Source of the DNA: Bacilli bacterium
GTDB taxonomy: Bacteria > Bacillota_I > Bacilli_A > RFN20 > CAG-826
DNA: 64,000 nt
Direction: 5' to 3'
Assembly: GCA_017470115.1 (NCBI GenBank)
Contig: JAFUEZ010000008.1
Location: forward strand, 64,104 to 128,103
Positions 19,154 to 27,152 of the stretch are shown here, in pieces. The notes below the pieces were generated by a model. That model worked only from the letters and a program-made list of their open reading frames with translations. It was not told the origin of the DNA and did no database searches. How positions within the stretch are numbered: the stretch's first letter is position 1; each line of letters starts with the position of its first letter. The translations under genes and the position numbers were made by a program.

Positions 19154-19924
19154 ATGAAAATCAAAAAAATTATTGCTCTTCTAGGAGTGTCGATTACTGG
19201 AGTAGTTAGCCTTAGTGGCTGTAGTTTAGTAAAACTCCTAGAAAAGAGCTTAGTAGTTAATTATGTTTGTGATGGTGAAACTATTCAAACCGATACCGTC
19301 ACAACTTTTAACAACACATTTGTACCTACTCTTCCAAGTACTGCAACAGTCCCAGCTGGATATAGATTCTTTGGTTGGACTGCTTTAGAACCTTCAGATA
19401 TTCACTATGCTGATGAAGATTTTGAAAGTGAATATGTTGAAGGTGGAGGCTTATTACATTATTGGGATGTAGCAGATTGGGCAGTAAATGGAGAAGTAAA
19501 TTTAAATCCCTTCTTTTTAAATGAAGAAGAAATTCCTCATCCTTATGTCAAAGTTGGTTGGTACTCTAAAACATCAACTTCTGGACTTACTCAAAATATG
19601 ATTAATAATTGGACAGTTGGTTTAAAATCTTTCCTTAAAAAAGATGGAGCAACTGATGAACAATTAGCAACAGTAGAAGTCAAAGGATATGATGGAAACG
19701 TTGCAACCATGGGTGCGCTTGTCAATGAAGATGGAGATGTTGATGTAATGATTGGTGTTGGAAATAACATTAATTCATCAGCTGGCGTCTCAATTGTTGA
19801 AAAAGTTGGCGAACAAATGATGGGCGGTAAATCAAGATATACAGCTTTACTTAAAGAGAGACCTGTTGCTAGAAAAGTCTATGAATGGGCTCAAACTGAA
19901 GAAAGTTTGGGTTATCTTGCATAG
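19154..19924 (+). CDS. Small lipoprotein sharing the same solute-binding-like domain
   Basis: A 256-residue lipoprotein with lipobox LSLSGC near residue 23. An InlB-like stretch covers about 35-75 (AGYRFFGWTAL). From about 130 it contains one copy of the domain repeated in the upstream gene: VKVGWYSKTS at its start, then DVMIGVGNNINSSAG in the place of the GGGGNILSTAG motif. The protein ends soon after EWAQTEESLGYL, matching the end of the other copies. It looks like a paralogous single-domain version of its neighbour. CTGGAGGAGC lies seven bases before the ATG. Function is unknown. Confidence 0.72.
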   Translation: MKIKKIIALLGVSITGVVSLSGCSLVKLLEKSLVVNYVCDGETIQTDTVTTFNNTFVPTLPSTATVPAGYRFFGWTALEPSDIHYADEDFESEYVEGGGLLHYWDVADWAVNGEVNLNPFFLNEEEIPHPYVKVGWYSKTSTSGLTQNMINNWTVGLKSFLKKDGATDEQLATVEVKGYDGNVATMGALVNEDGDVDVMIGVGNNINSSAGVSIVEKVGEQMMGGKSRYTALLKERPVARKVYEWAQTEESLGYLA

Positions 19925-19936
19925 GAGGCTAATTTT

Positions 19937-22378
19937 ATGAATTTAAAAAGAAAATTATTATTAGTAGCCTCCATTCTACTTTACGTAGCAACTTTTGGAT
20001 GGTTTGTATTTACAGCATGTTTATTTTCTGTAAATGAAAACTTTTATCGGTTAACCTTAGTTTTAGGACTATTATCCTTATATATTGGTTTACATTTATC
20101 AGTTATAAGAGAAAAGATGATAAATGGAGAATTATCAAGCCGAGATAATTTAATCTATTTTGTTTTATCAATAGCTTCGATAGTTGGTGCTATTTTGCCT
20201 CTTCCTTTTGCTCTTGCTTCTGTCTTCATGAAAGATGAAATAGTAGAAGAGAAAAAGATAGAAAAACCAACTAAAGAGAAAAAAGAAAGGAAATTCTTCT
20301 TAAAACCTAACTTGATTCTTACTGTTGTTGGACTGGTTGGCATTATTTTAGGCTCAGTCAGTGCAATGAGCTTTGAATCAAGCGGTTATTTAGTTTATGT
20401 TAATGATTTTAGATTAACAAAAGAAATGACTGAAGAATTTAATGGTGGAGAAGATAATAAACTAAATGGTAGAAATGATGTAATTGAAAATGAAGATTGC
20501 TCATTTTCCGTTACTCAATATACTCCAAAATCTGCATCACCAGAACATCCAGCTCCTGTAATCTTCGTAATGCCTGGTTTTACAAGAACAAAAGCTACAA
20601 TGTCTCAATACGCAATTGAATATTCACGTAGAGGAGCAGTAGTCTTTACGATTGACCCAGGTTCACAAGGTGGAACAACTTACGCTGGTTTTGATGAAAA
20701 AGGCGATTCGATTTCATCAACTGTTGGTGCAAATGGTATGAACTATTTAGTTCAATACGTTTATAACAATGTTGATCAATACACTTATATCGATAGAGAA
20801 CGCTTTGGTGCAATTGGTCACTCAGCAGGCGGAAATAATGTTTGTGAAACAGCTGCAAGATTTGCTGGATCAACTTATCAAACCTCAATCATTAAATCTT
20901 TATATATTTCAGGTTATATTAAATTAACCGCAGCTAATAGATTCATAAATTTACGTTGTAATACTGCAATGAGCTATGGGTATTATGATGAAGGTGTATT
21001 TAGATATCAAACTAAACTTGACTCATTAGAAGTTGTTTCCCTTAGATTTATTAATGAAGTTAATGGTGCTCATTTAGATAATAAATCATATGAAATAGAT
21101 AAAGAGTATGGTGATATGAGCGATGGCAGTTATCGTATCATCAGAAGAGAAGATATCAACCATTGTTTCCAAATGTATCATCCTGAATCAATTGAAAACA
21201 CAATTTCTTTCTTCCATAAGACTTTAAATATGGAAACAGATGTTGCTGATGATTCTCAAATTTGGATGGGCAAAGAAATTTCAAATGGCGCAATGCTTGT
21301 CTTCGCATTTATCTTCATCTTTGCTTTAGCAGGTGCTCTAATTGATTTGATTCCATTTATGAAAAATTTAAGAGCAAACGGAAAAGAACGTGTTGCTTAT
21401 GAAATGGCTCGTAATTATATTTCTTCGTCTCAAGAAGCCCCAGTTCTTCAAGAAAGTGAATTAAGTGGAAACGCAGACATTTTAGTCAAAAAGCCTGCAA
21501 AACCTCAACGAAAACAAAAAAGTGTATATGATAAATTTGCATTTTGGGCATTAATGATATTAACAGCAATCATTGCATGTTTAGATTTTATTCCTCTTGC
21601 AAGATTATCAATTGCTCTTTTCCCAGAAGCACATGCAACTGATTTTACTTGGTACTTCCCTGCAAGAATGATGAACGCAGTCTTCTTATGGGCAATAGTA
21701 AATGGAACTATTGGCTTAGTGCTTTGGGCAGGAATTTATGCTATTGAAAATGGTGTTATCATTTTAAGAAATAAGTTAACTGGATCAAACATTCCAGTTT
21801 CTTGGGACAAATTTAAAGGATTAAAAGTTAAACCTTTAGATTTAGTTAAATCATTAGTTTATGCGGTTGTATTATTTTTTATATTCTATGGAGTATTACA
21901 AGTTGTATATAACGTTACTCACCAAGATTATAGATTTATGTTGATCTCTGCAAGTCCATTACAACCTAGAATGGTTGTTACATGGTTAATGTATCTTGCT
22001 GGATTCTACATTTTCTATGTATCTAATTCAATTAGGGTTAATTTATCAATAGCTTATGAAGGGTGGAGTGAATGGAAAGTAATGCTTGTTGGCGCACTCG
22101 CTAATTCGCTTGGTTTAGTCTTCATACTCATTATTAATTATTGGTGTTACTTTACAACTGGAACAGTCTATTATGGTTTCTATAGCTCAACTGATACAAC
22201 AGAAATGTGGCTATTTGTAAACATGGTATTCGGACTTATTCCAATGATGGCACTTTTACCTATCGTTAATAGAATAACTTATAAGATGAGTGGTAATGTC
22301 TATTTTGGCGCATTACTCAATTGTATGATTTTCATCATGATGTCAATTGGAGCATCAGTATCATACATCCCAATGTAA
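19937..22378 (+). CDS. Polytopic membrane protein with embedded alpha/beta-hydrolase domain
   Basis: An 813-residue membrane protein. Four hydrophobic helices come first (to about residue 152). A soluble alpha/beta-hydrolase domain (about 165-430) follows, with VIFVMPGFTRTKATM at the oxyanion strand, GHSAGG carrying Ser296, and candidate His at NHCFQMYHPE. About seven to eight further helices run to the C-terminus. Such hydrolases cleave ester or amide bonds; the embedding places the active site on one face of the membrane, probably outside with the lipoproteins. It is 13 bases after the small lipoprotein and 13 before malic enzyme, so all five genes appear to be one operon. Substrate unknown. 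Confidence 0.78.
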   Translation: MNLKRKLLLVASILLYVATFGWFVFTACLFSVNENFYRLTLVLGLLSLYIGLHLSVIREKMINGELSSRDNLIYFVLSIASIVGAILPLPFALASVFMKDEIVEEKKIEKPTKEKKERKFFLKPNLILTVVGLVGIILGSVSAMSFESSGYLVYVNDFRLTKEMTEEFNGGEDNKLNGRNDVIENEDCSFSVTQYTPKSASPEHPAPVIFVMPGFTRTKATMSQYAIEYSRRGAVVFTIDPGSQGGTTYAGFDEKGDSISSTVGANGMNYLVQYVYNNVDQYTYIDRERFGAIGHSAGGNNVCETAARFAGSTYQTSIIKSLYISGYIKLTAANRFINLRCNTAMSYGYYDEGVFRYQTKLDSLEVVSLRFINEVNGAHLDNKSYEIDKEYGDMSDGSYRIIRREDINHCFQMYHPESIENTISFFHKTLNMETDVADDSQIWMGKEISNGAMLVFAFIFIFALAGALIDLIPFMKNLRANGKERVAYEMARNYISSSQEAPVLQESELSGNADILVKKPAKPQRKQKSVYDKFAFWALMILTAIIACLDFIPLARLSIALFPEAHATDFTWYFPARMMNAVFLWAIVNGTIGLVLWAGIYAIENGVIILRNKLTGSNIPVSWDKFKGLKVKPLDLVKSLVYAVVLFFIFYGVLQVVYNVTHQDYRFMLISASPLQPRMVVTWLMYLAGFYIFYVSNSIRVNLSIAYEGWSEWKVMLVGALANSLGLVFILIINYWCYFTTGTVYYGFYSSTDTTEMWLFVNMVFGLIPMMALLPIVNRITYKMSGNVYFGALLNCMIFIMMSIGASVSYIPM

Positions 22379-22390
22379 AGAGGAGAAAAT

Positions 22391-23566
22391 ATGGACAAAA
22401 TTCGTGAACAATCCCTTAAAAAACATTATGAATGGAAGGGAAAAATCGAAACAGTAACAAGAGTTCCTGTTTCATCAAAAGAAGATTTAATGCTTGCTTA
22501 TACACCTGGAGTTGCTGAACCATGTATGGCAATTCATGATGATGTTAATAAATCATTTGAATTAACAAGACGTTGGAACACAGTCCCAGTTATTACTGAT
22601 GGTACAGCTGTTTTAGGTTTAGGTGATATCGGTCCAGAAGCTGGTATGCCAGTTATGGAAGGAAAATGTGCTTTATTTAAAGCATTTGGTGATGTTGATG
22701 CCTTTCCAATTTGTATCAAATCAAAAGACACTGAAGAAATTATCAAAACAATTAAGTTACTTTCTGGAAGCTTTGGCGGAATCAATCTTGAAGATATTTC
22801 AGCTCCACGTTGTTTTGAAATTGAGCGTAGACTTCAAGAAGAACTTGAAATACCTGTTTTCCATGATGATCAACATGGCACAGCTATCGTTACAGCGGCA
22901 GCACTTTTAAATGCTTTGAAATTGGCTAAAAAGAAAATTGAAGATATTAAAGTTGTTATTAATGGTGCAGGAGCAGCAGGTATTGCAATTGCAAAATTAT
23001 TGATGCAATTTGGTGTTAGAAGTTTAATTATTTGTGATAGTAAAGGCATTATTTGTGAAGGTGATCCTAGATTAAATAGCGAAAAAGCTGAACTTGCTAA
23101 AGTAACAAATAGAGGCCATTTACAAGGAAAACTTGCTGATGCAATGAAAGGTGCTGATGTGTTTGTTGGTGTTTCTGTTGCTGGCTGCGTTTCAAAAGAT
23201 ATGGTTCGCTCAATGGCTGAAAAACCAATCTTATTTACATGCGCAAATCCAGTTCCTGAAATTCTTCCAGAAGAAGCAAAAGAAGCTGGTGCATTCATTG
23301 TTGGAACAGGATCAAGTCAATATGCTAACCAAATTAATAATGTTTTAGTTTTCCCTGGTTTATTTAGAGGAGCAATTGATGCAAAAGCTACAAAAGTAAA
23401 TCTTGAAATGAAAATGGCTGCATCAGTTGGTATTGCAAGTTGTGTCAGCGATGAAGAATTAAGTGTTGATTACATCTTGCCATATGCCTTTGATAAAAAA
23501 GCTCATGCAATTGTTGCTGAAAAAGTTAAAGAAGCAGCAATTAAGACTGGCGTTATTAGAAAATAG
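22391..23566 (+). CDS. Malic enzyme (oxaloacetate-decarboxylating malate dehydrogenase)
   Basis: Converts malate to pyruvate and CO2 with reduction of NAD(P)+ in the cytoplasm. The 391-residue length fits the short prokaryotic class. Motifs: LAYTPGVAEPC near the start, the Tyr/Lys catalytic region, metal-binding EDISAPRCFEIE, PVFHDDQHGTAIV, the Rossmann dinucleotide motif VVINGAGAAGIAIAKLL, and FTCANPVPEI near the end. Cofactor preference cannot be told by eye. It is the last gene of the LysR-divergent operon, with AGAGGAGAA before the ATG, and a terminator follows. Pyruvate made here would feed the PFOR encoded at the window start. Confidence 0.93.
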   Translation: MDKIREQSLKKHYEWKGKIETVTRVPVSSKEDLMLAYTPGVAEPCMAIHDDVNKSFELTRRWNTVPVITDGTAVLGLGDIGPEAGMPVMEGKCALFKAFGDVDAFPICIKSKDTEEIIKTIKLLSGSFGGINLEDISAPRCFEIERRLQEELEIPVFHDDQHGTAIVTAAALLNALKLAKKKIEDIKVVINGAGAAGIAIAKLLMQFGVRSLIICDSKGIICEGDPRLNSEKAELAKVTNRGHLQGKLADAMKGADVFVGVSVAGCVSKDMVRSMAEKPILFTCANPVPEILPEEAKEAGAFIVGTGSSQYANQINNVLVFPGLFRGAIDAKATKVNLEMKMAASVGIASCVSDEELSVDYILPYAFDKKAHAIVAEKVKEAAIKTGVIRK

Positions 23567-23588
23567 TTAAGATTAAATCTTAATAATG

Positions 23589-23615
23589 AAGAGGCTTAAT
23601 AGAAGGCCTCCTTTT
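23589..23615 (+). terminator. Terminator after malic enzyme
   Basis: GAGGCTT/AAGGCCTC stem with one bulged base (from 23591) followed by CTTTTGCTTT, 24 bases after the stop. Confidence 0.6.
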
Positions 23616-23629
23616 GCTTTCAAAATAAA

Positions 23630-23643
23630 TGTAACCGTTTTCA
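23630..23643 (+). promoter_or_regulatory. Catabolite-responsive element (cre)
   Basis: TGTAACCGTTTTCA matches the Gram-positive cre consensus TGWAANCGNTNWCA at every fixed position. It lies about 96 bases before the small ORF at 23739, in the spacer following malic enzyme. CcpA with HPr-Ser-P would bind here; whether it represses or activates the short transcript is unknown, because no convincing promoter could be placed. Confidence 0.6.
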
Positions 23644-23693
23644 TTGAAAATAATGCTTGAATAAAATTTGCTTTGGATAAATAATTATTAACT

Positions 23694-23719
23694 TCAAAAA
23701 GGAAACCCGACCTTTTTGA
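23694..23719 (+). other. Hairpin upstream of the 47-residue ORF
   Basis: Nine-base stem TCAAAAAGG/CCTTTTTGA with loop AAACCCGA, ending six bases before the AGGAGG of the small ORF. There is no T-run after it, so it is not a normal terminator; it may shape translation of the ORF. Confidence 0.5.
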
Positions 23720-23738
23720 GAATCAGGAGGTTTAATTT

Positions 23739-23882
23739 ATGCTTTTAAACAGATTGTTTAAAAAGGTAAGTAAACGTAACTCCTTAAAAGATAGACCAAA
23801 CAGAAATGAAAATGGGATACTCAATTTTATCGATAGTTACGTTACTTACTACGATGTTAATAGTAGTAATAACATCAACTAA
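23739..23882 (+). CDS. Small ORF of 47 residues, unknown function
   Basis: Not a recognised family. Evidence for translation is a full CAGGAGG Shine-Dalgarno sequence eight bases before the ATG, an upstream hairpin and cre site, and a perfect terminator 65 bases downstream, giving it a transcription unit of its own. The peptide starts with a basic amphipathic stretch (MLLNRLFKKVSKR) and ends polar and Asn-rich, with no membrane helix or secretion signal. It could be a small regulatory protein or a leader peptide for a regulated RNA. No codon run pointing to attenuation is present. Confidence 0.5.
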   Translation: MLLNRLFKKVSKRNSLKDRPNRNENGILNFIDSYVTYYDVNSSNNIN

Positions 23883-23946
23883 GAAAAAAAGTTTTATAGA
23901 TTGAAGTGCTTAATTTAAAATGAAGGACTTCACGGAACTTTAATTC

Positions 23947-23976
23947 AACTATCTAGTCAACTAGATAGTTTTTTTA
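23947..23976 (+). terminator. Strong intrinsic terminator
   Basis: Perfect ten-base stem AACTATCTAG/CTAGATAGTT with a TCAA loop, then seven further T residues. It ends the small-ORF transcript. Confidence 0.92.
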
Positions 23977-23986
23977 TTTGAGATAC

Positions 23987-24015
23987 TTTACATCTAAAAT
24001 TTTGCAGACTATACT
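23987..24015 (+). promoter_or_regulatory. Promoter of the lipoprotein at 24068
   Basis: TTTACA at 23987-23992, a 17-base spacer and TATACT at 24010-24015, directly downstream of a strong terminator. Confidence 0.75.
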
Positions 24016-24067
24016 AAATTAAAGCTATAAGGCAAAAATTTAAATTAATTGGAAAGAAGGAAATATA

Positions 24068-25063
24068 ATGAAAAAATTATTTAAAGTAAGCGTTGCATTA
24101 CTTGGATTTGCTCTATTATCGAGCTGTTCAAATATTGCTTTTGATGCTGATATTATTATCACAATGAACGAACCAAGCTTTGCAAGTTATAAAAATGAAA
24201 TAGAAAAAAGTGCTTTTGAAACTCAATTTAAAACTAGTTATGAAGAAAATTTAAAAACAAAATTTGCTGAAAAAGACACTTTGGAACTATGGAAACTAAA
24301 AAGTGATGTTTCAACCGAATTAGAAGGTGCAGCTAAAGTTAATTTCAATTGGGAACCTATAAAGGGCGATGTTATTAGCTTTGAACAAACAGCAAAACAA
24401 ACTGGCAAAAATCAATTTGATTTTGATAAAAAGTTTGAAGCTGATGTAAAAGAAGAAAAAGAATTACTTAAGGCTAAAGGATCATCACTCTTTTCTAGTG
24501 TGAAATTTAAAGATATCGATGGTTCTGATGCAAGAGAGATTTATTTTAACGATTTGAATGGTTCAGGTTTTAACACAACAATGAAAGTTTCTATGGGTGA
24601 TTGCAAAATAAATCAATCTGAATATGTATCAGGGAAAGTAAAAACGTTTAGTGATGATAAGATGACTTATTCAGAAGATACTTCTATTTTAAGTGATTTT
24701 GAACATACCGCATTTGCACATTATCAAACTGAAGTCGAAGATAGAATTGGAGAACTTATGGATGGTTTAAAAAACGCTAAATATTATATTGATAGTGACG
24801 TTTTTACAGCTGTTCAAGAAGTTAAAGATGCTAAATATACTCCTACAAATGGTAAGAGTGGGACTTACAACTTTAAAGCTATTGTTCAAGTTAATTTCAA
24901 AGAAGGTGTCTTTAAATATTCAAAGACTGAAAAAGGTGAAGAAAAAGATAATAATGACCAAACTAAAAAACTAGAAGATATTCAATATGGTGAATTAAAA
25001 GTTAAAACTTCATCAGTCGATTTGGAAGCAAAAGATCCTTCTAAGTATTTCAAAGTTGATTAA
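24068..25063 (+). CDS. Lipoprotein of unknown function
   Basis: A 331-residue exported lipoprotein: basic start, hydrophobic core and lipobox LLSSC, with Cys near residue 20. The mature part is charged, Lys/Glu/Asp-rich, with no Cys pair, repeat or catalytic motif that can be recognised; beta and helix seem mixed. AGAAGGAAA lies before the ATG. It has its own promoter and a terminator shared with the convergent polymerase gene, so it is monocistronic. Function cannot be inferred. Confidence 0.7.
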   Translation: MKKLFKVSVALLGFALLSSCSNIAFDADIIITMNEPSFASYKNEIEKSAFETQFKTSYEENLKTKFAEKDTLELWKLKSDVSTELEGAAKVNFNWEPIKGDVISFEQTAKQTGKNQFDFDKKFEADVKEEKELLKAKGSSLFSSVKFKDIDGSDAREIYFNDLNGSGFNTTMKVSMGDCKINQSEYVSGKVKTFSDDKMTYSEDTSILSDFEHTAFAHYQTEVEDRIGELMDGLKNAKYYIDSDVFTAVQEVKDAKYTPTNGKSGTYNFKAIVQVNFKEGVFKYSKTEKGEEKDNNDQTKKLEDIQYGELKVKTSSVDLEAKDPSKYFKVD

Positions 25064-25084
25064 TTTTGAGCATTAATCATGAGA

Positions 25085-25110
25085 TAAAAGGCGATAATAA
25101 TCGCCTTTTA
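25085..25110. terminator. Bidirectional terminator
   Basis: Ten-base stem TAAAAGGCGA/TCGCCTTTTA with loop TAATAA, between the convergent lipoprotein and polymerase genes. Confidence 0.85.
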
Positions 25111-26367
25111 TTTTCTATGTCCGCCAATTTGATTGTGGCGCTCTTTAATAGTTGAAGCTTTTGTTAATGAATCAGCTCTTAAAACAGAATTTTTGCCATA
25201 TTTATTTTGAAGTTCATCAATAGCAGTGAATAATTGCTCCTCTTTATTTTGAGCTTCATAATCTTCAAATAAAGATAGTTGTTTATTTTTGCTTGAAGTT
25301 AAACTACCAAAAGATATGTTTACTCCTCGAATTAATGCTTTTCTATCAGTGTATATATTATATAAATAAAGAAGAGAAGCGTATAAGTCGCTATTTAAAT
25401 CAGTAGGTATTGTTAATTTCATTTGATGTGCATAGCCTTCTCCATGATGAGCTGCTAATGAATATCTAATGAATAAATGGACAGTTCCTGCCTTTACGTG
25501 ATGTGTTCTTAATCTTATGCAAAGTTCATCATTCATTTCTTTTAAAATTAGTTTTGCCTCTTCAAAAGAATAATCGCGCATCAAAACTTGCCCTTGAGAA
25601 AGATTTGTACTAGTAGGTTGATATTTTTCTCTAATATCAGCATCATCTCTACCATTTGCATGTTCATATAAATCTTCACCTAAAACACCAAATTCTTTAA
25701 CTAAAATTTCTTTAGGATAGTGTGCAACATCATAAACTGAATTAAGTCCAAGCATATTGAGTCGTTTTTCAAAACCTGCTGCAATTCCCCAAACTTTATT
25801 TAAAGGTTTAATAGGCCAAAGTTTAGTTGGGACATCTTCATAATTCCATGTGTCGATATAATCTGGAGCTTTATTTTTTGCGCCTCGATCATCGGCCATT
25901 TTTGCTAAAAACATATTTGGTCCAATGCCACAAGTTGCGGTCAAGCTGGTTTCTTGCTTAATTTTTGTTAATATTCGTTTTGCAAGCTCATAAGGAGTGC
26001 ATTTATATAGTTTTAAATATGGACCAACATTTAAAAACGATTCATCAATTGAATATGTATGAATATCATCAATTCCAACAAAATCTAAAAATATCGATAC
26101 AACTTTTGCGCTTGCTTTTACATATTTTTCCATTTGAGGCTTTGCAAGAATCATACCTTCAATATTTTTAGGTAAATCACGTCTCCTGCAACGTGAAGGA
26201 ACACCTAAAGATTTGAGATAAGGAGACACACTTAAAACAATCGTAGCTTCTTTACGTTCAGTATCTGTTACAGCAAGAGGGGTTGTAAAAGGATCGAGTC
26301 CTCTTTCGACACATTCAAATGAAGCATAAAAAGCTTTTAAGTCTATAACGAATATACATTTTTCCAT
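25108..26367 (-). CDS. Y-family DNA polymerase (UmuC/DinB/UvrX-like)
   Basis: Translesion DNA polymerase that copies past damaged bases. The start FVIDLKAFYASFECV holds the first catalytic Asp and the steric-gate aromatic region; HTYSIDESFLNV carries the catalytic Asp-Glu pair; TATCGIGPNMFLAKMA is the conserved helix; and the helix-hairpin-helix and little-finger regions follow to residue 419. The length fits UvrX/YqjW-type enzymes of Firmicutes. No LexA/DinR box (CGAAC-N4-GTTCG) was seen in the upstream 100 bases, so SOS control is not supported here. It is a single gene. Confidence 0.9.
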   Translation of the reverse strand: MEKCIFVIDLKAFYASFECVERGLDPFTTPLAVTDTERKEATIVLSVSPYLKSLGVPSRCRRRDLPKNIEGMILAKPQMEKYVKASAKVVSIFLDFVGIDDIHTYSIDESFLNVGPYLKLYKCTPYELAKRILTKIKQETSLTATCGIGPNMFLAKMADDRGAKNKAPDYIDTWNYEDVPTKLWPIKPLNKVWGIAAGFEKRLNMLGLNSVYDVAHYPKEILVKEFGVLGEDLYEHANGRDDADIREKYQPTSTNLSQGQVLMRDYSFEEAKLILKEMNDELCIRLRTHHVKAGTVHLFIRYSLAAHHGEGYAHQMKLTIPTDLNSDLYASLLYLYNIYTDRKALIRGVNISFGSLTSSKNKQLSLFEDYEAQNKEEQLFTAIDELQNKYGKNSVLRADSLTKASTIKERHNQIGGHRK

Positions 26368-26494
26368 TGTGTATAAATTTTAATTAATATTGCTGAAAAA
26401 AGAAATTAGAAAGAATAAAAACAGAATAAAAACGGAACAAACTAATTTATAATTATTAATATTAGAAAATCTTGTTTTATACTATAATAATTTT

Positions 26495-27100
26495 ATGAAA
26501 AAGAAAACTATTGTAATAATGATCATCGTTGTTTCTTTGACTTGTGGTTCGATTATTCTATTTTTTTCTTCATTAATTAGTTACTTTGCTAATGATAAAA
26601 ATAGAATTGAAACATATGAAGATTTAAGCTTATATACTGAAAATAGATATCATAATCTTTATGATTATTCTATTTATGTTGGTGTAGCTAAATGTAGCGA
26701 AATCTTTTTTCCAAAATATGAAGAATTTGAATATAAAGACTACTTAAGTAATTTTTATATCTTTAATGGCTATAAGACCCTTATAAATGACGATTTATCT
26801 TTTGTGTTAGAGTTAGATTTAAAATCTTATAATGTTTATAATAATTTTTTAGAAGACGAATTAAATAGAATTGAATACACTGATGAATTTAACATTTCTT
26901 ATAATGGGTATAAAACATATGTAACCTCTTCAAGCGAATTAACTTTTTTCAGTTACGGGAAAACTGCGCCTTATCAATTAGGATTGATTGCTTACAATGA
27001 AAATACTTTTAAAGTAAGATATATTTATTTCTGGACTTCATTTACGTCGCTTGAAGGCAATTTTACTCGGATATTTAAAAGCACAAATTGTGATTGGTAA
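26495..27100 (+). CDS. Membrane-anchored protein of unknown function
   Basis: A 201-residue protein with one N-terminal membrane helix (about 5-30, IVIMIIVVSLTCGSIILFFSS) and an external domain rich in Tyr, Phe and Asn. No family is recognised. TATAAT at 26483-26488 ends only six bases before the ATG and no Shine-Dalgarno sequence is present, so the mRNA is probably leaderless. It lies 52 bases before another membrane-anchored protein that has a paralogue in the RHS region, so the two may work as a pair. Confidence 0.65.
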   Translation: MKKKTIVIMIIVVSLTCGSIILFFSSLISYFANDKNRIETYEDLSLYTENRYHNLYDYSIYVGVAKCSEIFFPKYEEFEYKDYLSNFYIFNGYKTLINDDLSFVLELDLKSYNVYNNFLEDELNRIEYTDEFNISYNGYKTYVTSSSELTFFSYGKTAPYQLGLIAYNENTFKVRYIYFWTSFTSLEGNFTRIFKSTNCDW

Positions 27101-27152
27101 TAATAAATTAGAGTCTTGAACTTAAAGTTGAGAATTTGGTATTAACATTGAT

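Noticed and set aside
22870..23298. 142-residue reverse-strand reading frame over malic enzyme
   Set aside because: It lies wholly inside a well-supported forward gene and shows no start signal or family similarity.
26368..26494. LexA/DinR box upstream of the Y-family polymerase
   Set aside because: No CGAAC-N4-GTTCG-like dyad was found in this spacer.
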